Notes: generated from the letters alone by a model not told the origin. A DNA stretch of 64,000 nucleotides from Eubacterium sp. CAG:248 (GCA_000436475.1 FR886218.1:94507-158506), one strand, 5' to 3'; shown: positions 17,043 to 26,020, counted from the stretch's first letter. Made by a program: numbers and translations.

Positions 17043-19378
17043 AATTAGTAAGTCTGCATATAGATAATTTTGGCAAATTTAATAACCTTGATATGAGCTT
17101 TGATAATGGACTTAATCAGTTGATAGAAAAAAACGGATGGGGGAAAAGTACACTTACTGCATTTATTAAAGTCATGTTTTATGGCTTTGATAATTCCTCT
17201 AAAAGAGATTCCTATGAAAATGAGAGAAAACGTTATAAGCCGTGGAATGGCGGAATATATGGTGGTAATATAACATTCTGTCTTGATGATAAACGATATA
17301 CGATATATAGAACATTTGAAGCAAAAGATAAAGATGATACATTCCGCCTTGTTGACCAAAGAACAATGTTAGTTTCTTTAGATTATAGCTCCAATATTGG
17401 ATATGAAATCTTTAAAATAGACAGCAGCACATTTAAAAAGACCTTATGTATATACGAAAATAACTGTATAACAGAAAGCACCGGTGATATCGAAGCGCTT
17501 CTTGGAGATGAACAGTCAGATACAGAGGATATAAATAACTTTGACAAGGTTATTAAAAGCATGGATGATAAGCTTAATGCCTTAAGTCCTGACAGAAAAA
17601 CAGGTGAACTTTATAAGCAGAAGGACAAGCTTAATCAAATACAGGCACAGTTAAAAGAAATGCCAGTATTAGAAGATAGTATAGACACAACTATAAGACA
17701 TATAAAAGATACAGAAAAACTTATGGAAAAGCTATCTTTGCAAAAACAGCATATAAAAGAAGAACTAGATAAGGCAAGCTATTACAATGAAATGCAAAGC
17801 ATTTTAAAGCAATATAATATATATAGCAGACAGCTTGAAGAAAAAAGACAAGCCTATGAAGAAAAGCTTGAAGAATATGGCAGGCTTCCAGATATTAATG
17901 ATGTTTGTATGAAAATACAATATGCAGACAGGATACTTGATAAATACAGCCAGCTAAAAGAACTAGAGCCTAATAAGACACAGTATGACAGGCTGCATGA
18001 ACTTAAAGCATCGGTGTCTTGTTATTCGCATCATGAGCTTAAGGAACAGATAGATAACATAAAACATCTGAACACATTAAAGTCTGAGATACAAAGTGAA
18101 TTATCTGTTGCAGATAAATATAGAAACATTCTTTTAATAGCAGCTATAGCAGCCGGTCTGCTTTCTATTATAGTTGGTGCTATAACTGGTACCGGTGTAT
18201 TGCTGATACCAATAGGAATAATATTAATAATTGCCGGAATAGTGTATAATAAAAATGAAAAAACTGGAAGCAGTAAACATATTCATGCACCTATTAATGA
18301 ATTAAAAAACGATTATAAAAAGCAGTATTTACTTATAAAAGAATGGCTTGATGCACACGATATTAGTTTTGATCCTGATGTAGTATATACACTGTCAACA
18401 ATAGATAACAGATTGTATGAATATGAAAGAATCGTCCAACAGATAGATAAGTATAATATCCAGTATAAGCAAGCTGGTATAAGTGGATATGTCAGGAATA
18501 TATGCAGTTTTATATCAAGCTTTGAGAATTATATGCCACAAGAACTGGCTGATATTATAAATGATGATAAAAAGAAGCAGGATATTATACTGCTTATAAA
18601 AGAGTGTAATAACTGCCTTTATAAAATGAAGCAGGATATTGAAATAATCGGACATATAAGAAAAGAATATGATTATGCATATAATATATTTAATACATTT
18701 GAAAGCCAGCATAATGATATAGGTAAAATCATAGAACAAGTATCAAATACTAATCTTGAACATACTGAAAATGTGTCTATGCTTAACAGCAGGCTGGATG
18801 ATATAGAAAAAAAACTCAAGCAGCATAACGATAATATAGCTGGATATAGCACACAATTAAGTATATATCAAGATAAACTTGATGAGCTTACAGATAAAAA
18901 TAATATACTTTCGGAACTTATGGAGGATTATGAAATTCGACTGAAAAAATATAACAATCTGAAACTGTCAAGAGAATATCTTATAAAGGCCAGAATATCG
19001 TTTTCATGTAAATATCAGGTTTCAGTTAAAAATAAATTTAATGAATATATTGATATATGTAACAATGCAACGGACTTCCACGACAAGTATAGTATTGATG
19101 TTAATAACAGACTGCTTACGAATGAATATGGACAGGAAAGAGAGCTTCGTTTTTTTAGTTCGGGTTCAAAGGATATAGCCAGCTTATGTTTAAGACTTTC
19201 ATTTATTAATGCTATGTATAAGGATGATAAACCATTTATAATCATGGATGATCCTTTTGTTAATATGGATGATAACATCATAAATGGTGCTAAAGCACTT
19301 TTAAATATACTATCCGATAGTTATCAGATAATATATTTTACATGTCATCAAAGCAGAATTATCAAAACACGGGATTAG
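17039..19378 (+). CDS. yhaN: YhaN/SbcC-like AAA ATPase with membrane segments
   Basis: A 779-residue SMC/Rad50-like ATPase. The P-loop reads EKNGWGKST (about 31-39), lacking the first canonical glycine; I recall NGWGKST forms in Firmicute members. Coiled coils occupy about 170-340 and 430-680. At about 361-402 two hydrophobic segments (LLIAAIAAGLLSIIVGAI and VLLIPIGIILIIAGIVY) form a hairpin where Rad50 would have its zinc hook. The C-terminal head has FFSSGSKDIASLCLRLSF (signature) and FIIMDDPFVNMDD (Walker B). It is translationally coupled to yhaO. Membrane anchoring is inferred from hydrophobicity only. Confidence 0.85.
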   Translation: MKLVSLHIDNFGKFNNLDMSFDNGLNQLIEKNGWGKSTLTAFIKVMFYGFDNSSKRDSYENERKRYKPWNGGIYGGNITFCLDDKRYTIYRTFEAKDKDDTFRLVDQRTMLVSLDYSSNIGYEIFKIDSSTFKKTLCIYENNCITESTGDIEALLGDEQSDTEDINNFDKVIKSMDDKLNALSPDRKTGELYKQKDKLNQIQAQLKEMPVLEDSIDTTIRHIKDTEKLMEKLSLQKQHIKEELDKASYYNEMQSILKQYNIYSRQLEEKRQAYEEKLEEYGRLPDINDVCMKIQYADRILDKYSQLKELEPNKTQYDRLHELKASVSCYSHHELKEQIDNIKHLNTLKSEIQSELSVADKYRNILLIAAIAAGLLSIIVGAITGTGVLLIPIGIILIIAGIVYNKNEKTGSSKHIHAPINELKNDYKKQYLLIKEWLDAHDISFDPDVVYTLSTIDNRLYEYERIVQQIDKYNIQYKQAGISGYVRNICSFISSFENYMPQELADIINDDKKKQDIILLIKECNNCLYKMKQDIEIIGHIRKEYDYAYNIFNTFESQHNDIGKIIEQVSNTNLEHTENVSMLNSRLDDIEKKLKQHNDNIAGYSTQLSIYQDKLDELTDKNNILSELMEDYEIRLKKYNNLKLSREYLIKARISFSCKYQVSVKNKFNEYIDICNNATDFHDKYSIDVNNRLLTNEYGQERELRFFSSGSKDIASLCLRLSFINAMYKDDKPFIIMDDPFVNMDDNIINGAKALLNILSDSYQIIYFTCHQSRIIKTRD

Positions 19379-19440
19379 GTCTGAGTGCACCTTGCCACAT
19401 ACCCGCATACATAAATATGTGCACAGAAAAGAGGAATTTT

Positions 19441-19959
19441 ATGAACGAAGATATGTTAAGAGTAGGTGTGATTACATCAACTCACGGAATAAAAGGAGAG
19501 GTTAAAGTGTTTCCTACTACAGACGATCCTGCAAGGTTTAAAAAATTAAAAGAATGTGTAATTGCTGGAAAACGTGGAAATATAAATGTTACTGTACAGT
19601 CGGTAAAGTTTTTTAAACAGTTTGTTATACTGAAATTTAAAGAATTTGATAATATTAATGATATTGAGATTTATACAAAGTGCGACCTGCTTGTAACAAG
19701 AGATAATGCTGTTAAATGTGAACCAGGTGAATATTTCATATGTGATCTTATCGGACTTACTGTTGTTACAGATGAAGGGAATACTCTTGGAAAGCTTACT
19801 GATGTTATAGAAACAGGAGCTAATAATGTGTATGAGGTCACAGCCCCTGGTGGCAGAGTATATTATCTTCCGGTTATTGATGAATGTATACTTGCACATG
19901 ATCTTGACAATAAAACAGTTACAGTACATGTGTTAAAGGGTCTTCTTGATATTAGCTAA
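19441..19959 (+). CDS. rimM: 16S rRNA processing protein RimM
   Basis: A 172-residue ribosome maturation factor for the 30S head. The N-terminal RimM domain starts RVGVITSTHGIKGEVKV; a PRC-barrel occupies about residue 95 onward (EYFICDLIGLTVVTDEGNTLG). ATG 19441 follows an AGAGG site; the in-frame ATG at 19342 would overlap yhaN and adds a non-family extension. Usually trmD follows, but here only about 180 bp with an rplS leader lies before rplS. Confidence 0.93.
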   Translation: MNEDMLRVGVITSTHGIKGEVKVFPTTDDPARFKKLKECVIAGKRGNINVTVQSVKFFKQFVILKFKEFDNINDIEIYTKCDLLVTRDNAVKCEPGEYFICDLIGLTVVTDEGNTLGKLTDVIETGANNVYEVTAPGGRVYYLPVIDECILAHDLDNKTVTVHVLKGLLDIS

Positions 19960-20035
19960 AGCAGAATTCACAACGAAATATTTTATTGAAATTAAGATTG
20001 CATATTTTTATTGCATATTTTTATGAAATTAATAC

Positions 20036-20064
20036 TTGCATATTTATTTAGTATATGTTATTCT
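20036..20064 (+). promoter_or_regulatory. Candidate rplS promoter
   Basis: TTGCAT (20036-20041), 17-bp spacer, TATTCT (20059-20064), placing the start just before the structured leader. Confidence 0.5.
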
Positions 20065-20070
20065 TATCAA

Positions 20071-20140
20071 GTTGTGAAAAGAGACAGTCCTCTGTTGTGC
20101 CGGTCACATTAAGAATGTCGAAATAATAAGGAGGTCACAC
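20071..20140 (+). ncRNA. Probable ribosomal protein L19 leader
   Basis: Structured 5' leader of rplS: outer stem TGTGA (20073-20077)/TCACA (20104-20108), inner hairpin GACAG (20083-20087)/CTGTT (20092-20096), then the AAGGAGG site. L19 leaders are known in Firmicutes; assignment here is by position and foldability, not a covariance search. Confidence 0.5.
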
Positions 20141-20488
20141 ATGAATACAATTATTAAGAACATCGAAGATGCTCAGCTTAAGGCTGAAGTACCAGCTTTC
20201 AATGTTGGTGATACTGTAAGAGTATCTGCTAAGATTAAGGAAGGAAACCGTGAAAGAATCCAGGTATTTGAAGGAACTGTTTTAAAGAAGCAGGGTACAG
20301 GAGTACGTGCTACATTTACAGTTAGAAAGATTTCTGGTGGAATCGGTGTAGAAAAGACATGGCCATTACATTCACCTATCGTAGAGAAGGTTGAAGTTAT
20401 CAGACGTGGTAAGGCTAGAAGAGCTAAGTTATTCTACTTACGTCAGAGAACAGGTAAGGCTGCAAAGGTTAAAGAATTAGTTAGATAA
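20141..20488 (+). CDS. rplS: 50S ribosomal protein L19
   Basis: A 115-residue L19: [30 protein letters not shown] and [19 protein letters not shown] are diagnostic. A strong AAGGAGG ribosome site and a structured leader precede it. It has its own promoter and a 21-bp terminator. Confidence 0.97.
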   Translation: MNTIIKNIEDAQLKAEVPAFNVGDTVRVSAKIKEGNRERIQVFEGTVLKKQGTGVRATFTVRKISGGIGVEKTWPLHSPIVEKVEVIRRGKARRAKLFYLRQRTGKAAKVKELVR

Positions 20489-20500
20489 TTATAATAATTC

Positions 20501-20560
20501 TATAATAAAATGAGGTTGTAACAGGTTTGTGCCTGAATTACAACCTCATTTTATTATAAA
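20501..20560. terminator. Bidirectional terminator between rplS and the pilin gene
   Basis: Perfect 21-bp stem TATAATAAAATGAGGTTGTAA (20501-20521)/complement (20538-20558), with T-runs on both strands. It serves rplS (+) and the convergent pilin gene (-). Confidence 0.93.
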
Positions 20561-20573
20561 TATTTTTTAAAGT

Positions 20574-21005
20574 TTAAGAAGTAACATTGGTTCCAAGAGA
20601 TAACGCACAACCTTCTCCATGTTTATCGCAGTGATAAATTATATTATAGCCACCTGAATATATATCTTTTGTAATCATATAAAAACCGGCCTTCAGTTTT
20701 GCTTTAGAGCCATCAAGGAAATTTATTTCTCTTCTATAATAGTTCATATCCTCGTGAATATCAGGAACTGCTGGATTGAACTGACCAGTTAAGGTATAAT
20801 CAGCCTGGATTTCATTAAAATAATTCTGAAGATTAGCCCAGTCAGCGGCAACCCTGGCTTTATGAATATGCTTAATTAAAGAAGGGCTTAGTATACCGAC
20901 AAGTACAGCCATAATGGCAATAACAATAATGAGTTCAACTAATGAGAAACCTTTATTGTGATTATATTTATTATGTTTATTAAAAGAATTACGTAAATGT
21001 ATCAT
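20574..21005 (-). CDS. Orphan type IV pilin-like protein (prepilin-type N-terminus)
   Basis: A 143-residue protein with a class III signal: basic leader to G19, then FSLVELIIVIAIMAVLVGIL, with the key Glu at mature position 5 (E24). Cleavage and N-methylation would need a prepilin peptidase, which is not in the window. The C-terminal domain holds two cysteines (HCDKHGEGC) that could form a disulfide. No assembly ATPase, platform protein or other pilin is adjacent. It is transcribed opposite to its neighbours from the promoter at 21077-21105 and ends at the rplS bidirectional terminator. It could be a pseudopilin, a competence pilin or a secreted protein borrowing the prepilin route. Confidence 0.8.
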   Translation of the reverse strand: MIHLRNSFNKHNKYNHNKGFSLVELIIVIAIMAVLVGILSPSLIKHIHKARVAADWANLQNYFNEIQADYTLTGQFNPAVPDIHEDMNYYRREINFLDGSKAKLKAGFYMITKDIYSGGYNIIYHCDKHGEGCALSLGTNVTS

Positions 21006-21048
21006 ATAGTATCCTACTTTTTATATATGTATATATATTAAGCCGTGG

Positions 21049-21062
21049 TCAAAAGCCACCGA
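21049..21062 (-). repeat. 14-mer copy 1, in the pilin leader hairpin
   Basis: TCAAAAGCCACCGA on the + strand (TCGGTGGCTTTTGA on the pilin mRNA). It lies in an imperfect hairpin ATTAAG...GTGG/CCAC...CTTAAT inside the predicted pilin 5' leader. Confidence 0.6.
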
Positions 21063-21076
21063 CTTAATCTCATGGG

Positions 21077-21105
21077 ATTATAAATTTTACATAATAATAA
21101 GTCAA
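21077..21105 (-). promoter_or_regulatory. Promoter of the pilin gene
   Basis: Reading the minus strand: TTGACT (21105-21100), 17-bp spacer, TATAAT (21082-21077). It predicts a leader of about 65 nt. Confidence 0.7.
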
Positions 21106-21150
21106 TAAAATAAATATAAAATTTTTTGATTATATGATATGATATTGGTA

Positions 21151-21164
21151 TCAAAAGCCACCGA
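21151..21164 (+). repeat. 14-mer copy 2, in a hairpin before the HD-GYP gene
   Basis: Second exact TCAAAAGCCACCGA. Here it overlaps the stem GGTATCAAA (21147-21155)/TTTGATACC (21166-21174). Confidence 0.6.
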
Positions 21165-21261
21165 ATTTGATACCTACGGATTGTTCCATGCTATGTACTC
21201 CCGCAATCTGCTCTTGTATTATAATAATATAAAATAGTTTTTAATAGAAATGGAGATTTCA

Positions 21262-22524
21262 ATGTATTTAGATATCTTAGGATTAATAGGTGCGTGTTCG
21301 TATGCACTTGACTGCGTAGAAGCAGAGCTTGTACACTCAACTAATAAACACTCTAAACGAGTTGCGTATATGAGCGTGTGTATTGCAATGAATATGGGGA
21401 TTAATGATGAAAGTCTGCAGGATTTGGCAGCTTGTGCACTTATGCACGACAATGCACTCACACAATATATCAAAGAAGAACTGCATAATAACTATATAGA
21501 TATACATGGTAATCAGAAGCAGCTTCCACAGGTAGGACAGCATTGCATACTTGGTGAGCAGAATATAAAAGAGCTTCCATTTAATACTGATGTTACCAAT
21601 GTTATTCTTTATCACCATGAAAATGCAGATGGAAGTGGAATATTTGGTAAAAAATGGAACGAAATTCCTTTGTTTTCCAGAATTATACATATGTGTGATA
21701 TATTAGATCTGGCCTGCTGTAACTCTATTAATTCTGATAAGTATTCCAAAGCTGTTTCCAATAAATACTTACCATACTGGAATAAAATACAATACTTTCT
21801 TGAAAATGTGCGTGGCAGGCTTGTTGATAATGAATGTATAGATTCATTCCTACAGGTGTTCACGCCTGATAATATTAGTGAGCTTGATTCTGATAATATA
21901 GAAGTGAATCTATGGAGCAAAGTTCCACGAATGAATAAGGAGCTTAGCTTTAATCAGATTAAACAGATAGCAAGTTTTTTTGCAGGAATCATAGATTATA
22001 AGTCTCCCTTTACAAGTACACATTCTATTGGTGTAGCATGTATAGCAAAGAAGCTTGCAGGATATATGGGGCTTGGAGAGGAAACATCACAGAAAATATA
22101 TCTGGCAGGTGCATTACACGATATTGGCAAGGTAGCCATAGGCAATGATATATTAGAAAAGCCAGATAAGCTTACAGATGAAGAATATTCAGTTATGAAG
22201 CATCACGCAGCTTATACCTACTATATATTATCAGACATTAACGGCTTTGATGAAATACGTGACTGGGCGGCTTTTCATCATGAAAGACTTGATGGTACTG
22301 GTTATCCTTTTGGTAAAACAGCAGAAGAATTAGGTGTTGAAGAACGTATAATGGCTGGTGCAGATATATATCAGGCGCTTACAGAAAGCCGTCCTTATAA
22401 AAGCGGAATGCCACACAATAAAGCCTGCGGCATTCTGTATGATATGGCAGATAAAGGGTGGATTGATTATGATGTAGTTTCAAATATAGATAAATGCTTT
22501 GCTAATGAAGCTGATAGATTGTAA
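21262..22524 (+). CDS. Tandem HD-GYP domain protein (putative c-di-GMP phosphodiesterase)
   Basis: A 420-residue cytoplasmic protein. The C-terminal half carries a complete HD-GYP set: HDIGK from H286-D287, a conserved HH around KHHAAYT, and HHERLDGTGYP at 339-349. The N-terminal half (1-195) is a second, partly degenerate copy: H30, H62-D63 in LMHDNAL instead of HDIGK, and HHENADGSGIFG in place of HHERLDGTGYPFG. Such enzymes hydrolyse cyclic di-GMP; only the second domain looks competent. ATG 21262 is used, because the ATG at 21250 is part of the ATGGAG ribosome site. It is followed after 32 nt by the binding protein/kinase/regulator genes and may share their transcript. Confidence 0.87.
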   Translation: MYLDILGLIGACSYALDCVEAELVHSTNKHSKRVAYMSVCIAMNMGINDESLQDLAACALMHDNALTQYIKEELHNNYIDIHGNQKQLPQVGQHCILGEQNIKELPFNTDVTNVILYHHENADGSGIFGKKWNEIPLFSRIIHMCDILDLACCNSINSDKYSKAVSNKYLPYWNKIQYFLENVRGRLVDNECIDSFLQVFTPDNISELDSDNIEVNLWSKVPRMNKELSFNQIKQIASFFAGIIDYKSPFTSTHSIGVACIAKKLAGYMGLGEETSQKIYLAGALHDIGKVAIGNDILEKPDKLTDEEYSVMKHHAAYTYYILSDINGFDEIRDWAAFHHERLDGTGYPFGKTAEELGVEERIMAGADIYQALTESRPYKSGMPHNKACGILYDMADKGWIDYDVVSNIDKCFANEADRL

Positions 22525-22556
22525 TCAGCTATATTATTATTCAGAATGGAGACAAT

Positions 22557-23579
22557 ATGAACAATAAAAAAGTTGTATCAGCCGTTATAATTTCAATTAT
22601 ATTGATTGTATTAGTACTGCTGTCAATAAGACAACATAAATCACAAAAGCCAGTTTTAACACCTGAAATAACACTGGTGTATGCAGAAAACCAAGTAGAA
22701 GATTATCCAACTACAAAAGGTGCATATGAATTTGCACGTCTTGTTAATGAAAAAACTAATGGACGAATTAAGATTATTGTTAAATGTAATGGAGAACTTG
22801 GGGATGAAAAGTCTGTTATTGAACAGCTTAAGTTTGGTGGAATTGACTTTTCAAGAGTTTCCGTAGCATCAATATCAGATGATATTCCAGAATTAAAGGT
22901 TATCCAGATGCCATTTTTATATTCAGATGCGCAGGATATGTGGGATGTGTTAAATGGTGACGAGGGATTACAGTTTATAACCGCTATTGATGAAAGTAAT
23001 CTCGGTATTAAAACATTATCATGGTATGATGCAGGAGCCAGAAGTTTTTATTCCGTAAAACCTGTTATGAATATACAGGATTTGTCTGGTTTAAATATAA
23101 GAGTTCAGGAATCAGAGCTTATGTCGGAAATAATAGAAATGTTAGAAATCCATCCTGTTAAAATGATATATTCAGAGGTTTATAAGGGACTTCAGACAGG
23201 AAAAATAGATGGTGCAGAAAACAGTCTTGTAACATATATATATTCTAAGCATTATGAACAGGCAAAATATTGCATTCTTGATGAACATACAAGAATTCCA
23301 GAGGTGCAGCTTGTATCAGGATATACATGGAATAAATTAACTGATGAAGATAAAATTATAATATCAGAGTGTGCTAAGGAATCAGCAGCATACGAAAAAA
23401 ATATATGGAAGGATACTGAGGAAGCGGCTGTAAAAACGATAGAAGATAAAAATATAACAGTAACTGAAGTAAACGAAAATGAGAGAAAACAACTAAGAGA
23501 TAGATTACAGCCAATATATGATAAATATTGTTCAGAATATATGGATGTAGTCGAAAAAATCAAAAGAAATCAGGAATAA
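22557..23579 (+). CDS. TRAP-type (DctP family) substrate-binding protein, likely sensor component
   Basis: A 340-residue DctP-like protein with an uncleaved-looking N-terminal membrane segment (about 6-23) and no lipobox cysteine. Family features are the LSGLNIRVQESELM stretch and LQTGKIDGAENS. It is only distantly similar to the transporter's own binding protein at 26232. Its position directly before a sensor kinase, with the kinase start 2 nt after the stop, suggests it presents ligand to the kinase outside the cell rather than feeding the permease. The ligand is not predictable; hexuronates or other small acids are typical for DctP proteins. Confidence 0.82.
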   Translation: MNNKKVVSAVIISIILIVLVLLSIRQHKSQKPVLTPEITLVYAENQVEDYPTTKGAYEFARLVNEKTNGRIKIIVKCNGELGDEKSVIEQLKFGGIDFSRVSVASISDDIPELKVIQMPFLYSDAQDMWDVLNGDEGLQFITAIDESNLGIKTLSWYDAGARSFYSVKPVMNIQDLSGLNIRVQESELMSEIIEMLEIHPVKMIYSEVYKGLQTGKIDGAENSLVTYIYSKHYEQAKYCILDEHTRIPEVQLVSGYTWNKLTDEDKIIISECAKESAAYEKNIWKDTEEAAVKTIEDKNITVTEVNENERKQLRDRLQPIYDKYCSEYMDVVEKIKRNQE

Positions 23580-23581
23580 AT

Positions 23582-25075
23582 ATGTCATTGAAAAAGAAAC
23601 TCCAGTATGTATACACAATAAGCAGTATTGTTATTGCAGCAATGCTTATGTTTGGAATATTACTTTCTATAAAAGGAATAGATATATTAACAGATACATT
23701 GGATAGTAATAATACGGCTCTGGAACTATACAATGCTGTAACTAAGGAGCGTAATCTGTTAAAACTATATTTTGAGGGTGAGCAGGAAATATTGTCAGAA
23801 CAGATTAGTGAAGCCAGAAATAACACAAAAAGAATTCTTGACGAAATCCCAGCTGATTATAACTCAATGAATGAGGAACAATATATTATTATTCAGTCCA
23901 TACATAATACTTATTGCAGCTATGATAATATATATAATAATATTGTGGATTCTAATCTTAGTGAACAGGATTATATGTATGCCATAGATAATTGCTATAA
24001 AGCTCAGGATTATCTTGAAAGTTATGTAAAAAAGTATGAAAACATAACTGTAACTCTTGGAAATGACCAATACAATAACCAGAGAAATTTATTTTATATT
24101 ATACCAGGTATATGTATTATTATTGCATTTACAGTAATAGGTTTATTTGTATGGATGAAAGCTTTTATAAATTCAAACATAATTAAACCGGTGTTAAAAT
24201 TATCTGATGAAGCCAGAAGAATAAGTCTGAATGATTATTCGGGAAATGATATAGTTATAAAAGGAAATGATGAAATTTCAATCCTGATAAAAGAATTTAC
24301 AGCAATGAAACATTCAACAAAGAATTATATCATTACGCTAAAAGAAAAACATATGGTTGAACAACAGCTTGAACACATGCATTTTGAGATGCTTAAAAAT
24401 CAGATTAATCCACATTTTCTTTTTAATACCTTAAATCTCATTGCAGGAACTGCAGAGATTGAAGATGCTGCAACGACGGAGAAGATGATAAATACACTAA
24501 GCCGTCTTTTCAGATACAATCTTAAAACCCAAAATTCCATAATGCCTTTAGAGCAGGAAATAAAGATAATGGATGATTATATGTATTTGCAGCAGATGAG
24601 GTTTGGACAACGTATAAAATATATGTGTGATATAGATAAGAATTGTTTGGATGAGCTTATACCAGCCTTTGTTTTACAACCTCTTATTGAAAATGCGATT
24701 ATACATGGATTAACACCTTCTTCAAAGGGAGGTCTGATATATGTACGTTGCTTTAAAAAGAATGGTAAAACATGGTTATCAATAGCAGATACAGGTATCG
24801 GAATATCAGAAGCTAAATTAGAAAGCATAAGAAAATATCTGGATAATATATTTGCGTCTTCTGATACCAATGCATTAATTAATACTAAAAATGATGATAA
24901 TAATCCTGATGATGATAAAATAAACAGAAAAACTGTTGGGGTAGGTATAGGAAATATTGCATATCGAATAAAAGGTATGTACAATAATAGTGGTATAAAT
25001 ATTTACAGTATAAAAGAACATGGAACAGTTATACAAATATTTTTTAATAATTGCAGCGATAATATTGATAAATAA
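23582..25075 (+). CDS. Sensor histidine kinase (LytS/YesM type)
   Basis: A 497-residue membrane kinase. TM1 at about 13-35, an extracellular helical region, TM2 at about 171-194, HAMP at about 195-250, then the His_kinase domain with phospho-acceptor H278 in QINPHFLFNTLN. A C-terminal HATPase includes PLIENAIIHG and ADTGIGISEAKL. The upstream in-frame ATG at 23528 lies inside the preceding gene and adds no membrane topology, so ATG 23582 is used. It is paired with the AraC-type regulator that follows after 21 nt. Together with the preceding binding protein they probably control the TRAP transporter genes. Confidence 0.9.
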   Translation: MSLKKKLQYVYTISSIVIAAMLMFGILLSIKGIDILTDTLDSNNTALELYNAVTKERNLLKLYFEGEQEILSEQISEARNNTKRILDEIPADYNSMNEEQYIIIQSIHNTYCSYDNIYNNIVDSNLSEQDYMYAIDNCYKAQDYLESYVKKYENITVTLGNDQYNNQRNLFYIIPGICIIIAFTVIGLFVWMKAFINSNIIKPVLKLSDEARRISLNDYSGNDIVIKGNDEISILIKEFTAMKHSTKNYIITLKEKHMVEQQLEHMHFEMLKNQINPHFLFNTLNLIAGTAEIEDAATTEKMINTLSRLFRYNLKTQNSIMPLEQEIKIMDDYMYLQQMRFGQRIKYMCDIDKNCLDELIPAFVLQPLIENAIIHGLTPSSKGGLIYVRCFKKNGKTWLSIADTGIGISEAKLESIRKYLDNIFASSDTNALINTKNDDNNPDDDKINRKTVGVGIGNIAYRIKGMYNNSGINIYSIKEHGTVIQIFFNNCSDNIDK

Positions 25076-25096
25076 TATTGATTGGGTGAAGTGTAT

Positions 25097-25945
25097 ATGT
25101 ATAGAGTGTTATTAGTTGATGATGAACAGATTGAACGTATGGCTCTAGCAAAAAAGATAGACAGATATTACGGTGACAAGGTTGAAATATATCATGCAGT
25201 GAATGGAAGAGAAGCGGTTGCTATGTGTAGTACACATAATAATGATATTATCATCATGGATATATCCATGCCTGAAATGAATGGAGTAATGGCAGCAAAA
25301 TATATACGAAGAATAGATGATAAATGTTCTATTATATTCTTAAGTGCCTATGATGATTTTGAATATGCAAGAAATGCAATTAAAGTAAAAGCTCTTGATT
25401 ATCTTTTGAAGCCATGTGATATAAATGATCTGCTTGCTGTTATGGATATGGCTATACAAAAGCTTGATAAGGAAAAAGAAGAAAAGGTTCTAGGACAATT
25501 TATTATATCTGCTGATAATAAGTATAATGAGGCAAATAGTTATAATAACAGCAATAAATATGTCATAGAAAAAAATAAAAAAGATGACATACCAAAAAGA
25601 ATTGTAGATAATGTAAGAAATTCCGATGAGCAGACAACTATTAAATATTTAAGGGAATATGTAGAAAATAATTATATATATGATATAACAATGCAGGAAG
25701 CCGCAGAAGAAATGGGATATTCAGATGCATACTTCAGCAAGTTGTTTAAACAATATTTCAATCAGAATTTTACGGCTTATCTTACAGAATACCGGATTAA
25801 AAAAGCAAAGGAGCTTCTTTGCAATACCAATAAAAGTATCAAGGATATAAGTAGAATGGTAGGGTATACAGATTCTAATTATTTTGCCAGGATATTTAAA
25901 CGTATAGTTGGAGAAATACCTTCAAAGTATCGGGAAGATTTGTAA
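25097..25945 (+). CDS. AraC-family response regulator (YesN type)
   Basis: A 282-residue regulator. The receiver domain has acidic residues D8-D9, phospho-acceptor D55 in IIIMDISMPEMNG, and lysine in LKPCD. An asparagine/lysine-rich linker spans about 140-175. The C-terminal double helix-turn-helix (about 182-282) contains MQEAAEEMGYSDAYFSKLF and RMVGYTDSNYFARIFKR. ATG 25097 follows GGGTGA; TTG 25082 is less likely. A strong terminator follows, then the TRAP operon, the probable target. Confidence 0.92.
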   Translation: MYRVLLVDDEQIERMALAKKIDRYYGDKVEIYHAVNGREAVAMCSTHNNDIIIMDISMPEMNGVMAAKYIRRIDDKCSIIFLSAYDDFEYARNAIKVKALDYLLKPCDINDLLAVMDMAIQKLDKEKEEKVLGQFIISADNKYNEANSYNNSNKYVIEKNKKDDIPKRIVDNVRNSDEQTTIKYLREYVENNYIYDITMQEAAEEMGYSDAYFSKLFKQYFNQNFTAYLTEYRIKKAKELLCNTNKSIKDISRMVGYTDSNYFARIFKRIVGEIPSKYREDL

Positions 25946-25963
25946 TGTATTGTATAAATATAA

Positions 25964-26020
25964 AAAACAGCTCGTGCAGATATCAAGTAGATTTGATATC
26001 TGACACGAGCTGTTTTATTT
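25964..26020 (+). terminator. Terminator of the sensor operon
   Basis: Two-part stem: AAAACAGCTCGTG with CACGAGCTGTTTT, and inner CAGATATCAA with TTGATATCTG (one bulged A), followed by a T-rich tail. Confidence 0.9.

Noticed and set aside
21141..21240. Possible c-di-GMP-I riboswitch before the HD-GYP gene
   Set aside because: AAAGCC and CCTACGG fragments recall the motif, but the GGCAAACC half and the tetraloop-receptor pairing are absent; kept only as an unexplained 14-mer.
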